64,000 nucleotides of DNA from Mesorhizobium loti (GTDB taxonomy: Bacteria > Pseudomonadota > Alphaproteobacteria > Rhizobiales > Rhizobiaceae). This document shows positions 17,672 through 26,026 of this stretch, one piece after another (within the stretch, counting starts at the first letter, position 1; every line of letters starts with the position of its first letter). Where the stretch lies: positions 1,426,001-1,490,000 of the forward strand of contig NZ_CP033334.1 of the NCBI RefSeq assembly GCF_013170705.1, in the 5' to 3' direction. Both the position numbers and the translations under genes were made by a program. Under the pieces are notes generated by a model. That model was not told the origin of the DNA and did no database searches. It worked only from the letters and a program-made list of their open reading frames with translations.

Positions 17672-18223
17672 TCAGGCGGCGCTGGGCACGAGGCGACGGT
17701 TGCCGCCAAGGGCCAGCATGGCGCCGACTGCCATGACAAGCGCCATGCCGGCGAGGATGCCGATGTCATGCGTGGTCGGCTTGAGCACCATGTCGGCGAC
17801 GATCACCAGCATCACCGCATAGTCAAATCGCGCCGCGCTCATCATGCGCTGGCCGATGGCAAGCACGGCCGGCGTGACGCCGTCCCTGGCGATCATCGCG
17901 CCCATGCGCTCGCCGGTCGGCTTGAAGATGAACATGCCGATCGAGAAGGTCGTGGCGTAGCCGACCAGGCCGATGATGACCCACAGGTCGGAAAAGCCGA
18001 CCCAGAAGCCGCACATGATGACGCCGAAGATCAGGGTGAGCATCGACATCGGCGCGAAGAAACACCCGCCCAACCGCCCGCTGGCACGCATCGCCTGAAG
18101 CTTGTCCTCGACATGACCGGCGCGCTCGGCAAGCACGCCGAGCAGGAACAGCACGAAGCCGCCTCCGACCCACAAGATGGCCGAGACGATGTGGAGAAAT
18201 TTGACGATCGAATACCAGTCCAT
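17672..18223 (-). CDS. DUF2269 family integral membrane protein
   Basis: A 183-residue protein with about five membrane helices. It begins MDWYSIVKFLHIVSAILWVGG, the F/L-H-x2-S-A-x-L-W-x-G-G signature of DUF2269 and CopD-like proteins, whose His in helix 1 could bind a metal or haem. It is convergent with the TauE/SafE gene. No function is known for the family. Confidence 0.82.
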   Translation of the reverse strand: MDWYSIVKFLHIVSAILWVGGGFVLFLLGVLAERAGHVEDKLQAMRASGRLGGCFFAPMSMLTLIFGVIMCGFWVGFSDLWVIIGLVGYATTFSIGMFIFKPTGERMGAMIARDGVTPAVLAIGQRMMSAARFDYAVMLVIVADMVLKPTTHDIGILAGMALVMAVGAMLALGGNRRLVPSAA

Positions 18224-18558
18224 CGGTTGCTCCTGGGGTATTTCTGGTGGTTTTCGCGGCGGAGCGGATATCCGCCAGCCGTCAGAGGAGCGGGCGTTTA
18301 GCGTGGCGCCTGTTTCGGAACGATGTCGCGAAGAGACAGCTTTTGTTTCGGCGGTTTTCGGCCGGCACCGGTTCTCGACATAGGCCGATGCGCGGCTTCA
18401 TTTTCTGCTATCGTGGGAAGTGCGGGAAGGGGCGGCGCGACATCGTCCAGAAACATTGCCGATGCTAGTGCGCCGAGCCGGAAGCCCGGTGGCGACGGAA
18501 ATCGCCTGACGATCAACCCATTCCCGAAAACGGGAAAAGGCATTTCGAGGGGACAAGC
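18224..18558. other. 335-bp intergenic region before the CcoN-like gene
   Basis: Lies between two divergently transcribed membrane-protein genes and must contain both promoters. A short palindromic motif TTCCCGAAAACGGGAA occurs at about 18523-18538, resembling the dispersed palindromes of the window. No convincing coding frame, RNA or strong promoter was recognised. Confidence 0.4.
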
Positions 18559-18939
18559 ATGCAAGGGGTAGCACGGAATTTCTTCACGCTGGCCATCATC
18601 TATTCGTTGTGCGGGATGGCGCTCGGCATTCACATGGCCATCAGCGAAGACCACGGCCAGATGCCGACCCACGCCCATACGATGGTGGCCGGCTGGCTGA
18701 TGTCGGCGGTCTTCGCCTTCTTCTACCATCTGTTTCCGGCTGTCGCGCAAAAGACGATCGCCGTCGTTCACTTCTGGCTGACGGCAATCAGCGGGATCGG
18801 GCTCATGATCGGCCTCTACATCCTGCTTGCCGGCAATCCGGCGATCGAGCCGCTGCTGGGGATCGCTTCGATCGGCTTCTATGCAGGCATGCTCCTGTTT
18901 GCCTTCATCTCCTTGCCGGTGGTCTGGAAGAAGGCCTGA
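18559..18939 (+). CDS. Small four-helix membrane protein resembling a haem-copper oxidase subunit I fragment
   Basis: A 126-residue protein with four predicted membrane helices. MPTHAHTMVAGWLMSAVFAF followed by FYHLFP strongly recalls the HAHxxxxGWxxxxxFGxxYH segment of CcoN/NorB-type oxidases, in which the histidines bind haem. The rest of a catalytic subunit is absent, so this is not an oxidase. It may be a stand-alone haem-binding or assembly protein. The start is the ATG at 18559 with GAGGGGACAAGC upstream. Confidence 0.7.
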   Translation: MQGVARNFFTLAIIYSLCGMALGIHMAISEDHGQMPTHAHTMVAGWLMSAVFAFFYHLFPAVAQKTIAVVHFWLTAISGIGLMIGLYILLAGNPAIEPLLGIASIGFYAGMLLFAFISLPVVWKKA

Positions 18940-19017
18940 GCAGAGCCGGATGCGGACTTCCGGCCTGTGCTGTTACGGCACAGGAACCGGGTGTTCGATC
19001 AAAAAACTTAGGGGCCG

Positions 19018-19032
19018 TTAAAGGTTCATTAA
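19018..19032. promoter_or_regulatory. Putative CtrA binding site upstream of the sRNA
   Basis: TTAA-N7-TTAA with the exact 7-base spacing of the alphaproteobacterial cell-cycle regulator CtrA. It lies just upstream of the candidate sRNA and 290 bases before rcdA. The final C of the full TTAAC half-site is a G here. Confidence 0.45.
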
Positions 19033-19060
19033 GCTTTACAGGCGTTTACTATGCGTATCC

Positions 19061-19154
19061 AGTGATCTGGATTCTTACCGAGTGGTTGGAGCCACTTTGT
19101 TTGACGCCTCCCTGTTAAACTCCTGAGAGCCGCCTTATCCGCGGCTCTTTTTTT
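19061..19154 (+). ncRNA. Candidate MmgR/alpha-r8-type small RNA
   Basis: A stretch of about 75-95 bases without an open frame. It contains a hairpin AGTGG-TTGGAG-CCACT (19081-19096), a single-stranded GCCTCCCTGTTAAACTCC segment whose CCTCCC could pair with ribosome-binding sites, and a strong intrinsic terminator (19126-19154). This layout fits the rhizobial MmgR (alpha-r8, formerly 'suhB motif') trans-acting sRNA of ~77 nt. Family assignment is from memory of its layout, so less certain than the existence of a terminated transcript. The 5' end is approximate. Confidence 0.55.
19126..19154 (+). terminator. Intrinsic terminator of the candidate sRNA
   Basis: An 8-bp stem AGAGCCGC/GCGGCTCT with a 7-base loop, followed directly by a T run. 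The nearest upstream gene ends almost 190 bases earlier, which supports a separate small transcript. Confidence 0.85.
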
Positions 19155-19192
19155 GTCCGCATTCCGGCGGTACCCCGCGCGGCGGATGGCTG

Positions 19193-19207
19193 TTAACCTT
19201 CTGTTAA
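19193..19207. promoter_or_regulatory. Putative CtrA binding site upstream of rcdA
   Basis: TTAA-N7-TTAA followed by AC, 115 bases before the rcdA-like start. In Caulobacter rcdA is a direct CtrA target, so location and spacing agree with known biology. Confidence 0.55.
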
Positions 19208-19321
19208 ACATGTGCTTGCCTTCACCCCCGGCGAAGCGCATTTTCAAGCTTCAGTTATATAGGGTGCCGGGTGTATCGGCAGTGAACCGAATCGGCCGGT
19301 CGCAAGTGCAGGGGCGTATCA

Positions 19322-19855
19322 ATGAACGAGCCTTCGAAGGGCAGCGCGAAAACCGTGAAGCTGGCGGAACGCCGGGTTTTTTCGCACTCCTTCAAACCGC
19401 TTTACCAGGAAGGCATGGGACTGGTCGAACAGGCGGCGGAATATCTTGATGGGAAGGGCCGCGCCGAGGCCAAGAAACTGTCGCGGCTGGCGGCCACGCT
19501 CTACGCGGCCGAATCGATGCGGCTGACCACCAGGCTGATGCAGGTCGCCTCCTGGTTGCTTTTGCAGCGCGCGGCGAATTCGGGTGAAATGACCCGGGAC
19601 CAGGTCGCGTCGGAAAAGTCCAAGGTCCGCCTCGATACCGCTTCCGCGCATGACGAAGCCGCCGGCTGGGCCGAACTGCCCGAGGATTTCCTCGACCTCG
19701 TCAGCCGCTCGCTTCGCCTGCAGGCACTGGTGCGCCGCATGGATGACGAAATCTACGGCGACGGCGCCGTGGTCGACATGCAGCCGTTGAGCCGCCGGCC
19801 CAATCCGGTTTCGGATCAGATCAGCCTGCTCAATACGGCGTTCGCCCGCAACTAG
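19322..19855 (+). CDS. rcdA: DUF1465 / RcdA-like adaptor for CtrA proteolysis
   Basis: A 177-residue, almost all-helical protein of the DUF1465 family, whose Caulobacter member RcdA helps deliver the cell-cycle regulator CtrA to the ClpXP protease. The conserved helical core is seen in FKPLYQEGMGLVEQAAEYLD, LAATLYAAESMRLTTRLMQV and WLLLQRAANSGEMT; the C-terminal tail is polar and probably disordered, as in RcdA. It precedes ruvCAB, an arrangement usual in Rhizobiales. A CtrA-type box lies in its promoter region. Confidence 0.85.
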   Translation: MNEPSKGSAKTVKLAERRVFSHSFKPLYQEGMGLVEQAAEYLDGKGRAEAKKLSRLAATLYAAESMRLTTRLMQVASWLLLQRAANSGEMTRDQVASEKSKVRLDTASAHDEAAGWAELPEDFLDLVSRSLRLQALVRRMDDEIYGDGAVVDMQPLSRRPNPVSDQISLLNTAFARN

Positions 19856-19950
19856 GCGACTTCGGAAATTTTCCGGCTCGACAGGCCGCTGTTTCCGGTT
19901 TGTTCACATTTCGCTGGCATCGCTGTCCGCCCAGGGGGTAAAGTCACCGG

Positions 19951-20460
19951 ATGGGGGACGCGATTCGCATCATTGGCATCGATCCGGGGCTCAGGCGCAC
20001 CGGCTGGGGCATCGTCGAGAGCCTCGGCAATTCGTTGCGCTTCGTTGCCTCGGGCACCGTGCGCTCCGAGGACAAGGCGGCGCTGGCGACGCGGCTTTGC
20101 CAATTGCATGACGGGCTCGCCGAAGTCCTGCATGCGGCCATGCCGCATGAGGCGGCCGTCGAACAGACCTTCGTCAACAAGGATGCCGTGGCGACGCTGA
20201 AGCTTGGCCAGGCACGCGGCATCGCCATGCTGGTGCCGGCGCGGGCCGGCCTCGTCGTCGCCGAATACGCGCCCAATGCGGTCAAGAAGGCCGTGATCGG
20301 CGTCGGCCATGGCGACAAGAAGCAGATCCACATGATGGTGAAGGTGCTGCTGCCGAAGGCGACCTTCGATACAGAACATGCCGCCGACGCGCTGGCCATC
20401 GCGATCTGCCACGCGCATCACCGGCAGAGCGCCGCCTATCGGATGGCGCTTGCGTCATGA
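19951..20460 (+). CDS. ruvC: Holliday junction endonuclease RuvC
   Basis: A 169-residue crossover-junction resolvase that cuts four-way DNA junctions together with RuvAB. The RNase H-like fold is marked by [14 protein letters not shown] with catalytic Asp11, the [21 protein letters not shown] segment with the catalytic Glu, and the C-terminal [14 protein letters not shown] aspartates. ruvA starts 13 bases after its stop codon, so ruvC, ruvA and ruvB form one operon. Confidence 0.96.
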   Translation: MGDAIRIIGIDPGLRRTGWGIVESLGNSLRFVASGTVRSEDKAALATRLCQLHDGLAEVLHAAMPHEAAVEQTFVNKDAVATLKLGQARGIAMLVPARAGLVVAEYAPNAVKKAVIGVGHGDKKQIHMMVKVLLPKATFDTEHAADALAIAICHAHHRQSAAYRMALAS

Positions 20461-20473
20461 GAGGCTGCTGGAA

Positions 20474-21094
20474 ATGATCGGCAAGCTCAAGGGCACGCTG
20501 GATGAGATCGACGAGGATCATTGCCTCGTCGATGTGCACGGCGTCGGGTACGTCGCCTATTGTTCGGCGCGCACGCTGGCCGCCCTGCCTTCGCCCGGCG
20601 AGGCGGTGGTGCTGTTCATCGAGACCTATGTGCGCGAGGACATGATCCGGCTTTACGGCTTCCAGTCGGCGCTCGAGCGCGAATGGTTCCGGCTGTTGAT
20701 GAGCAATGTGCAAGGCGTCGGTGCCAAGGTGGCGCTGGCCATCCTGTCGACATTGGCGCCGGCCGACCTCGCCAATGCGATCGCGCTGCGCGACATCGCC
20801 ATGGTTTCGCGCGCCCCAGGCGTCGGCAAGAAGGTGGCCGAGCGCATCGTCACCGAGTTGAAGAACAAGGCGCCGGCCTATGCGGGTTCGGCCTCCGGGA
20901 CCATCGGCCTGAAGCAGGAGCTCGGCGAAGGCGTGGCAGCCGCGCCGATCACCGACGCGGTCTCGGCACTGGTCAATCTCGGCTATTCGCGCGACACCGC
21001 GGCCAATGCGGTTGCCGCGGCGTTGAAGACGGCGGGCGAGGACGCGGATGCCTCGAAGCTGATCCGCTTCGGGCTGAAGGAATTGGCGCGGTGA
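20474..21094 (+). CDS. ruvA: Holliday junction branch-migration protein RuvA
   Basis: A 206-residue protein that binds the junction as a tetramer and loads RuvB. It starts [20 protein letters not shown] (OB-fold), has the helix-hairpin-helix [18 protein letters not shown] and [19 protein letters not shown], and ends with the UBA-like domain III ([17 protein letters not shown]) that contacts RuvB. The start is the ATG after CTGGAA; longer in-frame extensions overlap ruvC and are not homologous. Confidence 0.96.
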
Positions 21095-21137
21095 GGGCTC
21101 GCTTGCCCGGTCCTCTGCCTTATGCGAGGAAGGCAGC

Positions 21138-22175
21138 ATGAGCCTGTCGCCCCGTCTCATTGCTCCGGAAAAACGCGGCGAGGACGCCGACCAGACCTTG
21201 CGGCCGCAAACGCTTGCCGACTTTGTCGGCCAGGCGGCGGTGCGGGCCAATCTCAAGGTCTTCATCGAGGCCGCCAAGGGCCGCAACGAGGCGCTTGACC
21301 ACGTGCTGTTCGTCGGGCCGCCGGGGCTGGGCAAGACGACGCTGGCACAGATCATGGCGCGCGAACTCGGCGTCAATTTCCGTTCGACCTCCGGCCCGGT
21401 CATCGCCAAGGCCGGCGATCTTGCCGCGCTGCTTACCAATCTCGAGGAAGGCGACGTGCTGTTCATCGACGAGATCCACCGGCTGAACCCGGCGGTGGAG
21501 GAAATCCTCTATCCGGCGATGGAGGATTTCCAGCTCGACCTGATCATCGGCGAGGGCCCGGCGGCGCGTTCGGTCAAGATCGACCTTGCCCGTTTCACCT
21601 TGGTCGCCGCCACCACGCGGCTTGGCCTGCTCACCAATCCTCTGCGCGACCGGTTCGGCATTCCGGTGCGGCTCAATTTCTACACGGTCGAGGAGCTGGA
21701 GCAGATCGTGCGGCGCGGCGCGCGCATCCTGCAGATGCCGCTCGGTGACGATGGCGCGCTGGAGATCGCGCGGCGCGCGCGCGGCACGCCGCGTATCGCC
21801 GGACGGCTGTTGCGCCGCGTGCGCGATTTCGCCTCGGTCGCCGGCGACGGTCATGTCGACCGCCTGATCGCCGACGAGGCGCTGACACGGCTGGAGGTCG
21901 ACGCGCTCGGGCTCGACGCGCTCGACCGCCGCTACCTCTCCATGATCGCCCGCAATTTCGGCGGTGGACCGGTCGGCATCGAGACGATCGCGGCCGGCCT
22001 GTCGGAGCCGCGCGACGCCATCGAGGACATCATCGAGCCCTATCTGATCCAGCAGGGCTTCATCCAGCGCACGCCGCGCGGCCGCATGCTGACGGCCAAT
22101 GCATGGCGCCATCTCGGTCTCGATGCGCCGAAGGACCTGGCGCAGCAGCAGATCAACCTGTTCCAGGAAGAGTAG
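21138..22175 (+). CDS. ruvB: Holliday junction branch-migration ATPase RuvB
   Basis: A 345-residue AAA+ motor that drives branch migration. Walker A is GPPGLGKT at residues 60-67, Walker B is [10 protein letters not shown], sensor 1 is [10 protein letters not shown] and the arginine-finger region [12 protein letters not shown] is intact. The C-terminal winged helix ends [15 protein letters not shown]. It is last in the ruvCAB operon. Confidence 0.97.
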
Positions 22176-22323
22176 GTACGCAGGCGCTGGTTCCCGGACC
22201 AGTGATCAAGCATGCGTGAATGCGCAAAATCTGCTCGCCTTTGCCGATTTGCCGGCGCAATCGTGGATTTTATCGGCACTGTCTCGCGGCATGCCGCCGC
22301 GATCCATGTGCCGGAGCCACTGA

Positions 22324-23220
22324 ATGATAAGCAGACGCGGGTTCCTGCGCTTCATCGGCGGGTCTTTCCTGACGGCTGTCGCGCTTGGCGCCTACGCGGC
22401 CGGCATCGAGCCGATGCTGCTGGCGCATGTGAAGCGCTACGCGCTGACGCCGCCGCACTGGCCTGATGGCCTGAAGCTGCGGGTCGTGGCATTTGCCGAC
22501 ATCCATGCCTGCCGGCCCTGGATGACGCAGGAACGAATTGCCTCGCTCGTTGACGATGCGAACGCGTTACAGCCCGACCTGATCTTGCTGCTTGGCGACT
22601 ATATTGCGGGCATGCCGCTGGTGACGGGGCCGGTTACGCCGTCGCAATGGGCGTCCGCGCTGTCGGGCCTCAAGGCGCCGCTCGGCGTGCTGTCGATCCT
22701 TGGCAATCACGATTGGTGGAGCGATGGCTTCGCGCAGCGCGCCGGAGCCGGGCCGATCATAGCACGCAAGGCCTTGGAGAAAGTCGGCATCCCGGTGCTG
22801 GAGAACGATGTCGTGCGCCTGGAGAAGGATGGTCATGGCGTCTGGATCGCCGGTCTGGCCGACCAGCTGGCGTTGTTGCCGGCCAGGAGGGGCGACCCGT
22901 GCAAGGGGCTCGACGATCTCGACGGCACGCTGGCCAAGGTCGGTGACAGCGCGCCGATCATCCTGCTCGCCCATGAGCCTGATATTTTTCCGACCGTGCC
23001 ATGGCGCGTTTCGCTGACCCTGTCGGGCCATACCCATGGCGGGCAGGTGCGGCTGTTCGGCTATTCGCCCGTCGTGCCGTCGCGTTTCGGCAATCGCTAC
23101 GCCTATGGTCATGTTGTCGAGAACGACCGCAATCTGATCGTCTCGGGTGGGCTCGGCTTCAGCATCCTGCCGGTGCGTTTCGGCATGAGGCCGGAAATCC
23201 TGCAGATCGACCTCGGTTGA
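22324..23220 (+). CDS. Tat-exported metallophosphoesterase
   Basis: A 298-residue calcineurin-like phosphoesterase. The N-terminus, SRRGFLRFIGGSFLTAVALG, is a twin-arginine signal or anchor. All metal-site motifs follow: FADIHA (D-x-H), LLGDYIAG (GD), LGNHDWW (GNHD) and LSGHTHGGQVRLF (GHTH). The closest architecture is the YkuE/YaeI group of membrane-anchored phosphodiesterases, proposed to act on lipid-linked phosphates. It stands alone between ruvB and the GH5 gene. Confidence 0.88.
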   Translation: MISRRGFLRFIGGSFLTAVALGAYAAGIEPMLLAHVKRYALTPPHWPDGLKLRVVAFADIHACRPWMTQERIASLVDDANALQPDLILLLGDYIAGMPLVTGPVTPSQWASALSGLKAPLGVLSILGNHDWWSDGFAQRAGAGPIIARKALEKVGIPVLENDVVRLEKDGHGVWIAGLADQLALLPARRGDPCKGLDDLDGTLAKVGDSAPIILLAHEPDIFPTVPWRVSLTLSGHTHGGQVRLFGYSPVVPSRFGNRYAYGHVVENDRNLIVSGGLGFSILPVRFGMRPEILQIDLG

Positions 23221-23234
23221 TTTGAATACAGCTC

Positions 23235-23257
23235 TTTGTTTCCCGGAACTGCTCTAG
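23235..23257. repeat. Half copy of the 50-bp intergenic repeat
   Basis: TTTCCCGGAACTGCTCTAG matches the right half of the elements at 4744 and 8087 (TTTCCCTGGAATTGCTCCAG) with small changes. It overlaps the stop codon of the GH5 gene and lies between two convergent genes. Confidence 0.45.
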
Positions 23258-24504
23258 TGAAGTGACCGGATCACGTCGATCACGTCCGGCTCGGCCTTGT
23301 CGCCGTTGAAGGCGTCGACGATGCCGAAGGCGCCACCATAACTCCACACCGACCATGAGAAACCATGCGCCTCGGCGCGCGCGATCATGTCCTTGACATA
23401 GGCGGCGCGGTATTCGGCCGGCATCACATAGGCATTGCCGTATTCCTGGCGGATCATGCCGAACTCGCCCAGGGTGATGTTTTCCGGCTTGATGCCGTTG
23501 GCCTTGGCCCACGCCTCGACCTTGTTGAATGGCGCGTCCATCAGGCCAACCAGCTTGGCGGGACTGTCCATGCTCGCGACCTGCTCGTCGAGATAGGCAA
23601 GCAGGCCGCTCCGCCGCGTCCACGGCGCCTCGGCCTTGATGCGGGCGCGGATCGTGTCCAGCGTCACGTCGAGCCGCGCCTTGGGCACCGACGTCAGCGG
23701 ATAGGGCAGGCCGGTCACATAGGGGATGAAGTCGCCGGCCCAGGTCGCGCCCTGATGGGTGAGCAGGAATGGATCATAGGAATGGAAGGTCCAGATGACG
23801 TTGTCGTCAGGGATCGCCTTGGGATCGATCTTCTCCAGCGACGAGGCGGCGGAATAGCAGGCGCCGGTCAGAACCAGGGTCAGCTTCGTCGCCGACGATC
23901 GCGCCGCGGCGAACAATTTCCGTTGGCGGTCCGGCCAGAGGCTGGTGCCCGCGCTGTCACAGTCGACGATCGGTTCGTTCATCAGCTCGAAGGCAACCTT
24001 TTCAGGGTCCTCCCCGGCCAGGGTGCGTGCCATCGTGCGTATCGTGTCGACGTAGCTGTCGAAAGTCCGCGGATCGTCCATCACCTGCGCCATGCCGATC
24101 TTGCGGCTGCCGCCGGCCGGGATCAGGTGCATGTCGACGATCACCTTGAGGCCGGCGCGGTTGATCATGCGCACCGAGTCCAGCACGCTGGCGTAGAGGT
24201 CGTCGCGCAGCGCCGTTGTCTGGTCGGACAGGAAAGGCGAGGGGTCGACCGGCATGCGCAGGAAATCGAAGCCCGCTTCCTTCAGCGCCTTGAGGTCATC
24301 CTCCTGAAGGAATTTGCGCCATTCCGGATAAGGCAGTATGGCCTTGGCATCTCTCCACCGGTCCTCGCCGGGCCAGGTGACCCATTGGTCGAGGTTGAGG
24401 CCGCGCTTCATCGAGAAGGTCGCGGCCTGGCCGGGCACCGCCAAGGCCGACAGCATCAGCAGCACCGCCATCAAACTCTTGATCATCGCCGTCAACAGTG
24501 CCAT
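23254..24504 (-). CDS. Secreted glycoside hydrolase family 5 (cellulase-like)
   Basis: A 416-residue protein with a signal peptide ending near residue 27 (PGQA|AT) and a GH5 (beta/alpha)8 domain. The catalytic acid/base is Glu177 in FELMNEPI and the nucleophile is Glu347 in TLGEFGM; the conserved RMPVDP and DMHLIPAG segments surround the active site. GH5 enzymes cut beta-linked glucans or mannans. In plant-associated rhizobia such an enzyme could act on cellulose or on the cell's own polysaccharide; no polysaccharide genes are adjacent, so its substrate is open. Confidence 0.87.
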   Translation of the reverse strand: MALLTAMIKSLMAVLLMLSALAVPGQAATFSMKRGLNLDQWVTWPGEDRWRDAKAILPYPEWRKFLQEDDLKALKEAGFDFLRMPVDPSPFLSDQTTALRDDLYASVLDSVRMINRAGLKVIVDMHLIPAGGSRKIGMAQVMDDPRTFDSYVDTIRTMARTLAGEDPEKVAFELMNEPIVDCDSAGTSLWPDRQRKLFAAARSSATKLTLVLTGACYSAASSLEKIDPKAIPDDNVIWTFHSYDPFLLTHQGATWAGDFIPYVTGLPYPLTSVPKARLDVTLDTIRARIKAEAPWTRRSGLLAYLDEQVASMDSPAKLVGLMDAPFNKVEAWAKANGIKPENITLGEFGMIRQEYGNAYVMPAEYRAAYVKDMIARAEAHGFSWSVWSYGGAFGIVDAFNGDKAEPDVIDVIRSLH

Positions 24505-24650
24505 CCGATGTCAGATCAGGATGACGTTTGGTTGAAACCGTCTTCCTGATCTATTTCTTTCTGGAGCATGGTCTCTGGACAGACAGAAAACCGTTTGCCC
24601 GAGGTCACGCGCGGAACTGGTGCCTCGCCGCGACTGAAAAAGGAAGCGCA

Positions 24651-25133
24651 ATGGGCGATCATGGTGAATCAGTGACGCTGCTGGCCGGCCTTTCCGGCGC
24701 GCTGACGGCGTTTGGCCACCGGCTGATGGCGCGGGTCTACTATGCCGACACCGATTTCTCGGGTGTCGTCTATCACGCGCGCTATCTCGAATTCCTCGAG
24801 CGCGGCCGCTCCGATTATCTCAGGCTCACCGGCGTGCATCACACGGAACTCGCCGACGGCAAGCATGGCGAGAAGATCGTCTGGGTGGTGCGCCGCATGG
24901 AGATCGACTTCCGCGTCCCCGCCCGCATCGACGACATCTTGACCATCGACACCCGCACCGACGCCATTTCCGGCGCGCGCATCTTCATGGCGCAGCAGCT
25001 CAAGCGCGGCGACGAGGTGCTGGTCGAAGCCAGGGTCGAGGCGGCGATCATCGGCGAGAATGGCCGGCCGCGGCGCTTTCCCAAGGAATGGGTGGCAGCG
25101 TTCATGCCAAGGTCTCGTGCTTCAGCTGATTGA
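24651..25133 (+). CDS. ybgC: YbgC-type acyl-CoA thioesterase, Tol-Pal associated
   Basis: A 160-residue hot-dog-fold thioesterase. RVYYADTDFSGVVYHARYL is the YbgC signature, with catalytic Asp35, and WVVRRMEIDFRVPARIDD and IFMAQQLKRGDE complete the fold. The start with AGGAAG upstream was preferred to an upstream ATG that would add 41 non-homologous residues. In most proteobacteria ybgC is directly followed by tolQ; here a parDE module separates them. Confidence 0.92.
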   Translation: MGDHGESVTLLAGLSGALTAFGHRLMARVYYADTDFSGVVYHARYLEFLERGRSDYLRLTGVHHTELADGKHGEKIVWVVRRMEIDFRVPARIDDILTIDTRTDAISGARIFMAQQLKRGDEVLVEARVEAAIIGENGRPRRFPKEWVAAFMPRSRASAD

Positions 25134-25137
25134 AATA

Positions 25138-25168
25138 GTATGACAGTGTCATACCTTGTGCTACAAGG
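25138..25168. promoter_or_regulatory. Tandem palindromic operator of parDE
   Basis: Two adjacent inverted repeats: GTATGAC-AGT-GTCATAC (25138-25154, perfect 7-3-7) and CCTTGT-GCT-ACAAGG (25154-25168, perfect 6-3-6). They end 23 bases before the parD start, where a ParD antitoxin would repress its own operon. Confidence 0.65.
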
Positions 25169-25191
25169 GTAACACAAGGAAGGCAGTAGCC

Positions 25192-25467
25192 ATGAGAACC
25201 AGCAAACCCATAAGCGTGACGCTCGGACGCCAGCAGAGCAGCCTCGACGCCCGCTTGGCGTCGGGGGCGTACGAGTCCGCCAGCGAAGTCATGCGTGCCG
25301 CGCTTCGCGCCCTTGACCGCGAGGAGCAGGTCATCATCGCCATCATGCGAGCCAAGGTGCAGGAAGCTCTGGACGATTCGCGCCCGGATATCCCGGCCGA
25401 GGATGTGTTCAAGGCATTGCGCCAGCACCATGCGGACCGCATGAAGGTCGCCAAGCGTGAGGCATAA
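25192..25467 (+). CDS. parD: ParD-like type II antitoxin
   Basis: A 91-residue antitoxin. Residues 1-50 form a ribbon-helix-helix DNA-binding domain (KPISVTLGRQQSSLDARLAS, then GAYESASEVMRAALRALDRE) and the rest is the charged toxin-binding tail. The ribosome site is AAGGAAGGCAG. Its last 11 bases overlap the start of parE. The antitoxin frame is intact although the toxin frame is not. Confidence 0.88.
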   Translation: MRTSKPISVTLGRQQSSLDARLASGAYESASEVMRAALRALDREEQVIIAIMRAKVQEALDDSRPDIPAEDVFKALRQHHADRMKVAKREA

Positions 25468-25768
25468 GGTCGTTTTCAGACCCTCGACGCGTTCCGACCT
25501 CTTTGCCATTTACAACTATATCGAAAAGGAAAGCGGTGCCGCGCGTGCCGGTGGCTACATCGATCGCATCGAGGCGGCGTGCATGGCGCTATCCACGTTC
25601 CCGGAACGTGGCATCGTTCGCGATGCCATCGGATCCGGAATCCGTGTCGTCGGCTTTTAACGGCGCGCGTCGATCCTCTTCCGGGTCCACGAAGAGCGGG
25701 TTCTCATCCTGCGTATCCTTTATGGCGGGCAGGATTACCCCACCCACGTGGACGAAACGGACTCCTAG
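25457..25768 (+). pseudogene. parE: parE toxin gene interrupted by an in-frame TAA codon
   Basis: The frame starts MRHKVVFRPSTRSDLFAIYN, a normal RelE/ParE toxin N-terminus, and stops after 67 residues at a TAA (25658-25660) following GIRVVGF. In the same frame the sequence goes on as RRASILFRVHEERVLILRIL and YGGQDYP, the conserved C-terminal half of ParE, up to a TAG at 25766-25768. Full length would be 103 codons, the normal family size. Homologues usually have Glu here (GF-E-RR), so a single GAA-to-TAA change would explain the lesion. The 67-residue product lacks the last strands and should be inactive as a toxin. Confidence 0.85.
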
Positions 25769-26026
25769 CCTGCGGAAGTGCGTCGGCTCCGCCGCTGGGC
25801 GCGGCAATGCGCCGCGCCTTATTCACTAACCCATCCTTAACCATAACGGTTCATGAAGAGATTGGTGAAGATCGGCGCAATCCGGCGCCTTCCTTTCACC
25901 AATATTTGCCCTGAAAAGGCCGACAACGGCACGGTTTGGGGTGTCCGGTAGCTGCGTGCGAACCGACCACAAGGGATGCCATGGGCCAGCCGCCAGCTTC
26001 GCCCGGAAAATCTTAAGGACGTAACG

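Noticed and set aside
18321..18349. GGAAC-N19-TTTT as an EcfG promoter before the CcoN-like gene
   Set aside because: The -10 half does not contain the GTT core and the distance to the gene is over 200 bases, so the match is too weak.
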